Assembly: GCA_015487255.1 (NCBI GenBank)
Contig: WFQA01000124.1
Span: forward strand, 1-9,894
DNA: 9,894 nt
Source of the DNA: Paracoccaceae bacterium
GTDB taxonomy: Bacteria > Pseudomonadota > Alphaproteobacteria > Rhodobacterales > Rhodobacteraceae
Direction of reading: 5' to 3'
Shown here: positions 1 through 5,344 of the stretch, in pieces
How positions within the stretch are numbered: the first letter of the stretch is position 1
How the letters are laid out: every line of letters begins with the position of its first letter
Position numbers and translations under genes: made by a program
The notes under the pieces: generated by a model
Seen by the model: the letters and a program-made list of their open reading frames with translations, nothing else
The model's database searches: none
Told to the model about the DNA's origin: nothing

Positions 1-1
1 G

Positions 2-535
2 CGCGGCGTGATCAGCATGGGCGGGTTTGCCGATGGAAAATGGGTTGGACTTGAGGGCGACATGCAAAAAATGGCCCGCAAGGAAAAGCTTGGGTTTTTT
101 GGCCCGACAGCCCTGCGCCTGACCGCGTGGCTGACCACCCGTTGGCCATGGTTGCACGCAAGGGCGGCCTCGATGTTTGCTTATGACAAGCGCGCATTCT
201 TGCGCGACAAGCCCAGCAAGCTGGCATTGGCGGCGATGCGCCAGGATGCGCGCGTGCAGGATCAGGATCAATTGATCGAGTTTTTTGCCGGCATTCGCGA
301 TGTGGATATCTGGAGCCAGATCAGCAATATCAAACAACCCGTGCTGGTTTTTACCGGAGAATTTGACCCGGTGATCCCGGCGGAGAAGACCCATCGCCTG
401 GCCAAAACCCTGCCCAATTCAGAGCTGCTGCTCTATCCGGGGGTGGGCCATATGGTGATGAACGAGCGGCGTGACGATTTTTGGCGCGATATTATCACAT
501 GGCACAAAGCCAATATTTCAGAGGTGACATCATGA
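2..535 (+). CDS. alpha/beta hydrolase, C-terminal part (5' end outside the window)
   Basis: The reading frame is open to the left edge, so the GTG at 8 is very unlikely to be the true start; about 177 residues are visible. The fragment begins with RGVISMGG, which fits the strand just after the nucleophile elbow of an alpha/beta hydrolase, so the catalytic serine lies upstream and is not seen. A cap-like helical part follows (about 30-100). The strand VLVFTGEFDPVIP carries the expected acid (Asp codon 365-367), and GVGHMV carries the expected catalytic His (codon 449-451). Together they are the usual Asp and His of the Ser-Asp-His triad. The family includes lipases, esterases, lactonases and haloperoxidase-like enzymes, and the substrate cannot be told from this part. 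The stop overlaps the next start as ATGA, which suggests translational coupling. Confidence 0.85.
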   Translation, partial: RGVISMGGFADGKWVGLEGDMQKMARKEKLGFFGPTALRLTAWLTTRWPWLHARAASMFAYDKRAFLRDKPSKLALAAMRQDARVQDQDQLIEFFAGIRDVDIWSQISNIKQPVLVFTGEFDPVIPAEKTHRLAKTLPNSELLLYPGVGHMVMNERRDDFWRDIITWHKANISEVTS

Positions 536-987
536 ACTATTCCCTACCTGACGCGCTTTATGTTGCGTTGTTTTTCTCGGCTATCTACTTTGCGGCGGCC
601 CTGCTGACCGGCATCTGGAAATGGCGCGCGATGCTGGCTTCATCAAATGGCATGGCCCATTCCTATGTGGATATCGCCCATCATGCGGCGCTGCATTACG
701 GGCCGTTTATTCTGCTCGCCGGGGTGCTGGCCGCGTTTTGGCCATTTGAAGCCACTCTGCCGGCTTGGGCTTTGATTGCCGCCATGGGCGTAACAATGGT
801 GCTCTCGCTCAGCCGTTATATCTCGCTTGGTATGCGCGGCACCATTACCAACCAGTTGCACAAGCCAACCGGCTCTGCCCGCATCGGGCTGGTGTTCTTT
901 TTCTTCGGCTCGGCCCTGCCGGGGCTGCTGATTGCCCTCGGCGCATTGATTGCGCTTTGGGCCAAGCTACCGGGCATGCCGCTTTAG
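532..987 (+). CDS. four-helix integral membrane protein, possibly MAPEG-like
   Basis: The product has 151 residues. I chose the ATG at 532 because it overlaps the hydrolase stop (ATGA) and leads straight into a hydrophobic segment; an upstream in-frame ATG at 481 would lie deep inside the hydrolase gene. Predicted membrane segments are at about 8-29, 56-70, 76-93 and 118-143. Between helices 1 and 2 lies a His-rich stretch, with His43, His50, His51 and His55 (AHHAALHYGPF). Its register resembles the RAHANAYEFLPF motif of the MAPEG protein encoded next to it, so a divergent MAPEG-like fold is possible, but this is inference. A polar loop, QLHKPTGSARIG (about 108-119), precedes the last helix. 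I do not recognise a named family. It probably belongs to one operon with its two neighbours. Confidence 0.8.
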   Translation: MNYSLPDALYVALFFSAIYFAAALLTGIWKWRAMLASSNGMAHSYVDIAHHAALHYGPFILLAGVLAAFWPFEATLPAWALIAAMGVTMVLSLSRYISLGMRGTITNQLHKPTGSARIGLVFFFFGSALPGLLIALGALIALWAKLPGMPL

Positions 988-1023
988 GCGGCACTCCCCA
1001 TTCTCTAACGTAAAGGTCAAACC

Positions 1024-1440
1024 ATGCCAAATTTTGCAAATAATACCGAACTTGCCATCCTGCTGCTGGTGCTTTGGGCGATGTTTCTTATCACTTCCCT
1101 GGCCAGCTACCGCTCCTATCTGAACCTGTTTGAGGGCAAGCCCGCCAACAGCTTTGCCCCCACGGGAAAGGACCTGCGCCCCTTTGGCCTGCGCCTCACC
1201 CGTGCTCATGCCAACGCTTATGAGTTTTTACCCTTTGCACTGGCGGTATTGCTTTATGCGCTGATCACTGACCAAACCGGGGTTACCGACGGGCTGGCGA
1301 TCTGGCTGGTGGCACTGCGGGTGGCGCAGTCAAGCGTGCACCTGGTTTCCACTTCGGTTATCGCTGTGCTTATTCGCTTTATTCCGCTTTTTATCCCGCA
1401 AATCGCCATTGTGATCTGGTGGGCGGTGCAAATGCTCTAA
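1024..1440 (+). CDS. MAPEG-family integral membrane protein
   Basis: The product has 138 residues, normal for bacterial MAPEG (membrane-associated eicosanoid and glutathione metabolism) proteins. An AAAGGT ribosome binding site lies about 6 bases before the ATG. Four membrane segments are expected at about 9-28, 67-82, 90-108 and 112-135. The family signature is visible as R57-L-T-R60-A-H62-A-N64-A-Y-E67 followed by LPF, and a second conserved-looking patch is R99-V-A-Q102 with H106. Characterised members act on glutathione conjugates or lipid hydroperoxides as trimers in the membrane, but most bacterial members have no assigned substrate and none can be assigned here. The gene follows the 532-987 gene after 36 bases and is last in the run before a stem-loop. 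Confidence 0.85.
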   Translation: MPNFANNTELAILLLVLWAMFLITSLASYRSYLNLFEGKPANSFAPTGKDLRPFGLRLTRAHANAYEFLPFALAVLLYALITDQTGVTDGLAIWLVALRVAQSSVHLVSTSVIAVLIRFIPLFIPQIAIVIWWAVQML

Positions 1441-1454
1441 GTTGTGCAGAAGCT

Positions 1455-1475
1455 GGTCCGCCGCGCAGGCGGGCC
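1455..1475 (+). terminator. GC-rich stem-loop after the MAPEG gene
   Basis: The arms GGTCCGCC (1455-1462) and GGCGGGCC (1468-1475) pair over 8 bp with one G-U wobble around a 5-base loop. They start 15 bases after the MAPEG stop, in the 40-base gap between two convergent genes. The run after it on the + strand is only weakly T-rich (GTATTTC), so this is a plausible but imperfect intrinsic terminator. It may serve both directions. Confidence 0.5.
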
Positions 1476-1480
1476 GTATT

Positions 1481-1984
1481 TCAGCGGTTGCTGGTGTCGA
1501 GCGCCCGTGTGCCGGTGATTTGATATTGCCAGCGCTGCACCCCGGTCACCTTTGGCAGATCAGTGAACAGCAAGGTGGCCTTGAAATCGCGCAATTGCCC
1601 CGGCGGAGCGGTCAGGCGGGCATAGCCGTCATCCTCTCCGATAGTGAAACAATCTGAAAACGGGGTATCCTCACCGGGGCAATCATAAAGGGTTACGTCA
1701 AGATTGATCCCGGTCAGGGTGAATTCGGGCGAGCCGTTGATGGCACGGCCCGAAAGCATGGCGGTGCGCGGGCCAAGCTCCAGCTCCACGTTTTGCAGGG
1801 TTACATCCGAGATTGGAATGCGGTTTACTTCCGCCTGTGGTTCAGGCGGCACGGTCACCATATAGTAGATCAGCCCGCCGATCAGGGTGACGGCCACAAT
1901 GGTGCCGGCGAGGCGCAGCTCGGGCAGGCGGAAAAGCACATAGATATAAAGCGACAGAATGAGAAAAACTTGAACAGCAATCAC
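1481..1984 (-). CDS. small two-helix membrane protein with a C-terminal extracytoplasmic-type domain
   Basis: I take the GTG at 1984 as the start. AAAGGA lies about 6 bases before it, and the protein then begins directly with a hydrophobic helix. The frame stays open to 2221, but that extension would overlap galE by 134 bases and reads as low-complexity Pro/His/Arg sequence. The product has 167 residues. It has helices at about 2-18 and 25-43, a Pro-rich hinge (VPPEPQ), then a beta-rich domain of about 115 residues. That domain contains VTLQNVELELGP, AMLSGRAINGS and LTGINLDVTLYDC, the pattern of an FxLYD-like or DUF3426-like fold in which a conserved-strand sandwich is tethered to the membrane. 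Two Cys (LYDC and SDCF) could pair outside the cytoplasm. Function is unknown. It lies 103 bases downstream of galE on the same strand and may be co-transcribed. Confidence 0.75.
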   Translation of the reverse strand: MIAVQVFLILSLYIYVLFRLPELRLAGTIVAVTLIGGLIYYMVTVPPEPQAEVNRIPISDVTLQNVELELGPRTAMLSGRAINGSPEFTLTGINLDVTLYDCPGEDTPFSDCFTIGEDDGYARLTAPPGQLRDFKATLLFTDLPKVTGVQRWQYQITGTRALDTSNR

Positions 1985-2087
1985 GGGTATTCCTTTACAT
2001 GTTTTTGGCAAAACCGCCTGCGGGTAATGTAAGCGTTCATCTGCCCGGTTTCCAGTAGGGGCGTGCGGGTGATGTGTTTTGTCTGGG

Positions 2088-3119
2088 CTATGTGCCGTAT
2101 CCTTCGGGGTTGATTTGCTGCCAGCGCCAATGGTCCTGGCACATTTGTGCGAGGGTGTATCTGGCCTGCCAGCCAAGCAGGGCCTTGGCTTTGCCGGTAT
2201 CGGCGCAATAATGCGGGGCATCGCCCGGGCGGCGCGGGGCGTTTCTGGCCGGAATATCGGCCCCGATGGCCTGCTCCCATGCCCTGTGCACCTCGGCCAC
2301 GCTTGCCCCTTTGCCGGTGCCGAGGTTAACCACCTCGGTGGTGTTTACCGGCTGGCGCTGCTCCAGCAAATGCTTGATCGCTTTCACATGGCCGCGCGCC
2401 AGATCCATCACATGGATGTAATCGCGGATCGCGGTGCCGTCCGGAGTGGGGTAATCGGTGCCAAATATCTGCAGGCATTCGCGCCGCCCGGCGGCAACCT
2501 GCGCGATGAAGGGAAACAGGTTATCCGGGGTGCCGAGCGGGTCTTCTCCGATTTGCCCGGAAGGGTGGGCGCCGACCGGGTTGAAATAGCGTAATATCAT
2601 CGAGGACCACCCCGCACCGACCTTGCTGACATCGGTGAGAATTTGCTCGACCATAAGCTTGGTGCTGCCATAAGGGCTGACCGGCCTTGTCGGGTCATTT
2701 TCGCGCATGGGCAGGGTTTTGGGCGCGCCATGCACCGTGGCCGAGGAGGAAAACACCAGATGTTTGACCCCGTGGTGCAGCATGGCGTTAAATAGCGTAG
2801 TGCTGCCCGCCACGTTCACATCATAATAGCGTTGGGGGTGGGCCACTGACTCTCCCACCGCCTTCAGCCCGGCAAGGTGGATGACTGCGTCGATCTCATG
2901 GCTGGCAAACAGCGCATTAAGCGCGGCTGCATCGCGCACATCCCCTTTAATAAAAACCGGCGCGCCATTGCTGATGCGCGCCACCCGCGCGATGGATTTG
3001 GGGGAGGAATTGCTCAGATTGTCAAACACCACCACATCATAGCCGGAATTGAGCAACTCCAGCGTGATATGGCTGCCAATGAAACCGGCTCCCCCGGTGG
3101 CAAGAATGGTTTTGCCCAT
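2088..3119 (-). CDS. galE: UDP-glucose 4-epimerase
   Basis: The product has 343 residues, the usual length for GalE. It interconverts UDP-glucose and UDP-galactose in the cytoplasm with tightly bound NAD, supplying galactose for surface polysaccharides or feeding galactose breakdown. The extended SDR fold is clear. The Rossmann motif GGAGFIGSH lies at 9-17, DN at 33-34, and GDVRD near 59-63. SSSAT (124-128) provides the catalytic Ser/Thr, and SPYGSTK provides Tyr150 and Lys154. RYFNPVGAHPSG (177-188), IRDYIHVMDLARGH (231-244) and RRPGD (296-300) complete the substrate site. The strand after SSSAT reads TVHG where most GalE proteins have TVYG. The start lies two bases after the stop of the ThiE-like gene, so the pair is almost certainly one transcript with coupled translation; no strong ribosome binding site precedes it. 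Confidence 0.96.
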   Translation of the reverse strand: MGKTILATGGAGFIGSHITLELLNSGYDVVVFDNLSNSSPKSIARVARISNGAPVFIKGDVRDAAALNALFASHEIDAVIHLAGLKAVGESVAHPQRYYDVNVAGSTTLFNAMLHHGVKHLVFSSSATVHGAPKTLPMRENDPTRPVSPYGSTKLMVEQILTDVSKVGAGWSSMILRYFNPVGAHPSGQIGEDPLGTPDNLFPFIAQVAAGRRECLQIFGTDYPTPDGTAIRDYIHVMDLARGHVKAIKHLLEQRQPVNTTEVVNLGTGKGASVAEVHRAWEQAIGADIPARNAPRRPGDAPHYCADTGKAKALLGWQARYTLAQMCQDHWRWQQINPEGYGT

Positions 3120-3121
3120 GT

Positions 3122-3751
3122 TCAGGCCCCGTGTAGAATATTGAGCAAGCGACGCGCCTCGGTTGATGGATTATCTTTTTGCCATATCTCGTTGGAAAAG
3201 GTGGCAAAATCGATAAAATCCCGAATGCTGCGTAGAGTTTCATCGTCCAAACCGCCCTCGGCGACCACCGGCACTTCGATCATCTCGCTCCACCACTGAA
3301 ACAGTTCCGGCATGGCCTGGCTGCCATCTCCCAATGCGCCCATATCACCGGCCGGGCCAAAGCTGATATAATCCGCTCCGGCCTCGGCGGCGTTCATGCC
3401 GCTATGTTTTGAAGCCTTGCAATAAGCCCCGACAATACCATCCTTGCCAACGGTTTCACGCGCGGCGCGCACCAGCCGCTCGCCATTATGCAGATGCACC
3501 CCGTCCAGCCCGTGCCGGGCAATCAGGCGGAAATGGCCATCGATCACCACCGGCACGTCACGGCTGTGGCAGGTCTCGCGCAACTGATCAGCCGCGCGGC
3601 CTATTTCAATGGAATCAAGCGTGGAAAGCGCAATGCGCAGGCAGGCCACCGGCACTTCGTCAAGCACCGCTGCCAGTTTGGGCACGAAGCCTGCCAGCTC
3701 GATTTCGGGGGGGGTGGTGAGGTATATCTGGGCGAAATCTTGGTCGGGCAT
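3122..3751 (-). CDS. ThiE/TenI-like TIM-barrel protein (thiamine phosphate synthase family)
   Basis: The product has 209 residues, close to ThiE length. The start has GGAAGA about 6 bases upstream. Family features are PVVIDG (67-72, where ThiE has a strand ending in ND plus a basic residue), LDGVHL (82-87), GADYISFGP (125-133) and VVAEGG (162-167). True ThiE joins HMP pyrophosphate and HET phosphate to make thiamine phosphate. Several residues it relies on are not in place. The IND-R segment reads IDGHFR, the QED-like Mg ligand after GVHL reads HNGE, and the Ser-Thr-His loop is GAYCKASKHSG. It may therefore be a divergent ThiE, a TenI-like protein, or a non-catalytic paralogue. It is followed by galE after two bases. 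I give no gene symbol because the thiamine function is not secure. Confidence 0.8.
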   Translation of the reverse strand: MPDQDFAQIYLTTPPEIELAGFVPKLAAVLDEVPVACLRIALSTLDSIEIGRAADQLRETCHSRDVPVVIDGHFRLIARHGLDGVHLHNGERLVRAARETVGKDGIVGAYCKASKHSGMNAAEAGADYISFGPAGDMGALGDGSQAMPELFQWWSEMIEVPVVAEGGLDDETLRSIRDFIDFATFSNEIWQKDNPSTEARRLLNILHGA

Positions 3752-3943
3752 CTGGTTCTTCCGGTTTTTCTTCTTCTAACGCGAAGCGATATAAGGGTCC
3801 AGCACTGTTATGGTTAGATGGTTTCAGGCGACTAAAGGCATCCATTCAGGTTGGGTTTGGATGCGGCTGTGAAAAGGGCAGGCTGGCGCATTTGGCAGAT
3901 GAGAAATACGCTCTCACCATTCCACGAATATACCACTTAACAC

Positions 3944-3967
3944 ATTGAATATACATATATATTCAAT
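3944..3967. repeat. AT-rich inverted repeat, 10-bp arms
   Basis: The arms ATTGAATATA (3944-3953) and TATATTCAAT (3958-3967) are perfect inverted copies around CATA. This could be an operator for a dimeric regulator, since it covers the -35 and spacer of the predicted promoter that fires toward 4164. Because of the symmetry, a TTGAAT hexamer also occurs on the - strand, but no good -10 follows there. Confidence 0.6.
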
Positions 3968-3972
3968 ATATT
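3945..3972 (+). promoter_or_regulatory. predicted sigma70-type promoter for the gene at 4164
   Basis: TTGAAT (3945-3950, 4 of 6 matches to TTGACA) is followed after 16 bases by TATATT (3967-3972, 5 of 6 matches to TATAAT). The predicted +1 is near 3979, giving a leader of about 185 bases before the ATG at 4164. It is the best match I see in this region, but AT-rich sequence gives chance matches and no experiment supports it. Confidence 0.45.
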
Positions 3973-3977
3973 CGGAT

Positions 3978-4001
3978 GACTACTAACCTAGGTTAGTAGT
4001 C
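3978..4001. promoter_or_regulatory. perfect 24-bp palindrome, probable operator
   Basis: The half-site GACTACTAACCT (3978-3989) is followed directly by its exact reverse complement (3990-4001), with no central spacer and no mismatch. It starts 5 bases after the predicted -10 box, so a bound dimer would block the start of transcription. The length and symmetry suit a dimeric repressor of TetR type or a LuxR-type regulator; which one cannot be told. Outside it, GGAT (3974-3977) and ATCC (4005-4008) can also pair if GTT is bulged. Its place between divergent genes argues against a terminator. Confidence 0.6.
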
Positions 4002-4163
4002 GTTATCCTGTAATAATCAGGAGTGCTTTTCACGGCGTGTATGCAGGCGCAAAACCGGTGAAATTGGTAGAGCAGGGTCAAGCCGCTTTTCTATATATGC
4101 GCTGTTGCTGAAGGGCGGGAGATTCACTAACATCCACGGCACTCACAGATAAAGGTCAACAAC

Positions 4164-4799
4164 ATGCCCCTGCCCGGACAACCCAAAGACACCCCGCTGC
4201 CGTCGCATCTCAGGCGCTGGAATTGGGGGGCGTTTTTTCTGAATGTTTTCTGGGGGCTGGGCAATCGCAGCTATATTGCGCTTTTGATGCTTGTGCCGGT
4301 GGTGAATATTGTGATGCTCTTTGTGCTCGGGGCCAAGGGCAATGCATGGGCTTGGCAAAACCGGCTCTGGCAAGACGAGGCGCATTTCAAGCGGGTGCAG
4401 CGCAACTGGGCGGTGGCGGGGCTGGCACTGTGGTTGGTGGTCAGCTGGGCCGGTTATATGTATTTCACGGCTAATCGCGATAACGAAGTGTTTCAGGGCG
4501 GCGTGGCCCAAATGCGGGCAAACCCCGAGGTGATTGCGCTGATGGGTCAGCCGATCGAGGATGGGCGGATGGTGCAGGCGCAGGTCGTTGTATCGCCAAG
4601 CGGCAAGGGCAATGCGCAGTATGTGGTCAGGGTCTCGGGGCCAGAATGCAGCGGGCAGTTGTTTATCCGGGCGGATAAGCCCAGAGGCGCGTGGCAGATT
4701 TATCTGCTTGTGCTGCAACCTGATTGCCGGGATGAGCCGATTGTGCTGGTCAATGACGCGGATTTTGCCATTCCCAATGCTGCCAGCCCCGGCGATTGA
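4164..4799 (+). CDS. membrane-anchored Coa1-domain-like protein
   Basis: The product has 211 residues, starting after AAAGGT placed 8 bases upstream of the ATG. The N-terminal part has the pattern RRWNWGAFFLNVFWGLGNRSY, then a helix at 37-57, the amphipathic AWAWQNRLW, and a second helix at about 83-101. This pattern is seen in DUF2628-like small membrane proteins. After the second helix, the segment MRANPEVIALMGQPIEDG (117-134) and the following strands QAQVVVSP, NAQYVVRVSGP and GAWQIYLLVLQ match the Coa1/Tim21-type domain named after the mitochondrial cytochrome oxidase assembly factor. In bacteria the role of this domain is largely unproven, so no function is claimed. Two Cys (162 and 188) sit in the predicted extracytoplasmic part. 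It is divergent from the ThiE-like gene and convergent with the cupin gene, with only 3 bases between stops. Confidence 0.75.
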   Translation: MPLPGQPKDTPLPSHLRRWNWGAFFLNVFWGLGNRSYIALLMLVPVVNIVMLFVLGAKGNAWAWQNRLWQDEAHFKRVQRNWAVAGLALWLVVSWAGYMYFTANRDNEVFQGGVAQMRANPEVIALMGQPIEDGRMVQAQVVVSPSGKGNAQYVVRVSGPECSGQLFIRADKPRGAWQIYLLVLQPDCRDEPIVLVNDADFAIPNAASPGD

Positions 4800-4802
4800 T
4801 CC

Positions 4803-5215
4803 TTAGCCGGGCACCCAGCCGGGCGGGGCCATATGAAAGCCATCAAAGCTGAAAGAAGGGGAGACCGTGCAGCCAACCAGGCTCCGGTGCTGCGCGCGGA
4901 TTGCCAATGCTGCTTTGGCACAATGATCTGGGCGTAGTGGCCTGCTAATATATCCGGCCCCAGCACGGTTTCTTTTACCGGTCCGACATCGCTGGTGGCG
5001 GTTGAAAGCAGCAATGCCGCTCCGGCATGAAAATGCCATATCTCGGTTGAATCGATCCGGTGCCAGTGCGAGCGCTGCCCAGCCTCCAGCAGATAATAAA
5101 TCGCGCTGCCCGAAGGGCGCCCCGGCCCCTTTGCAATCCATGTCTGCCGATACCAGCCGCCCTCGGGATGCGGCGCGAGATCAAGCTTTTGGATGATATC
5201 TTTGGCCTGGGTCAT
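4803..5215 (-). pseudogene. DUF985-family cupin, frameshifted near its 3' end
   Basis: From the ATG at 5215 the frame reads MTQAKDIIQKLDLAPHPEGG, then GSAIYYLLEAGQRSHWHRID and EIWHFHAG, the cupin core with its His metal ligands. It continues to VPKQHWQSARSTGAW. At about 4873 the conserved continuation VGCTVSPSFSFDGFHMAPPG moves to another frame, ending in TAA at 4805-4803. Without the shift, translation runs through the real stop and about 100 bases antisense into the convergent gene (to 4700) as unrelated sequence. Joined, the protein would be about 137 residues, slightly short of the family's 140-165. A 7-base deletion between TGG repeats, or loss of one G, would explain it; there is no long homopolymer to suggest a simple sequencing slip. 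The start has only a poor ribosome binding site, and an ATG at 5227 is an alternative. Family function is not established. Confidence 0.8.
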
Positions 5216-5295
5216 TTCGCACCACATGCAAGAGGAGGATTCATGGGGAAAAGTGCAAACCCTGATCCGGCCGTTTATCCCCGCCCTTCCGGTCA

Positions 5296-5323
5296 AATGC
5301 CCGCAGCGCAAACCGCGGGCATT
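5296..5323 (-). terminator. strong stem-loop after the 5'-nucleotidase gene
   Basis: Perfect 9-bp arms, AATGCCCGC (5296-5304) and GCGGGCATT (5315-5323), enclose a 10-base loop. The hairpin lies about 22 bases past the 5'-nucleotidase stop, in the 129 bases before the cupin start. On the - strand only ATTTG follows, a weak U-run; on the + strand ATTATTGTTATATT follows, a better one, though no + strand gene ends here. It most likely ends or trims the nucleotidase mRNA. Confidence 0.5.
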
Positions 5324-5344
5324 ATTGTTATATTGCCAAAAGGC

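Larger units (their letters stand above)
3752..4163. promoter_or_regulatory. 412-base intergenic region between divergent genes
   Basis: No ORF with coding character is visible here. The region must hold the promoters of the - strand ThiE-like/galE genes and of the + strand gene at 4164. It contains a GCATCCA/TGGATGC inverted repeat at 3838-3844/3858-3864, an AT-rich inverted repeat (3944-3967), a sigma70-like promoter (3945-3972) and a perfect 24-bp palindrome (3978-4001). A short TCCTG/CAGGA repeat follows (4006-4010/4018-4022). The block from about 3926 to 4020 is much more AT-rich than its surroundings. A TTATAT on the - strand (3794-3789) is a weak -10 candidate for the ThiE-like gene, without a good -35. 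Confidence 0.6.

Noticed and set aside
1985..2221. N-terminal extension of the small membrane protein to an ATG at 2221.
   Set aside because: It overlaps galE, reads as Pro/His/Arg-rich shadow sequence, and the GTG at 1984 has a good ribosome binding site and begins directly with a membrane helix.
4050..4140. A tRNA-like stretch: GGTGAAATTGGTAGA resembles the D-arm of tRNA-Leu.
   Set aside because: No T-arm sequence of the GGTTCGAATCC type, no matching acceptor stem and no plausible anticodon arm follow at the right distance. I regard it as chance or, at most, a remnant.
4700..4802. C-terminal extension of the cupin frame overlapping the convergent gene.
   Set aside because: The family's conserved tail is found in the other frame and ends at 4803, so the overlap is a result of the frameshift, not a real overlapping gene.
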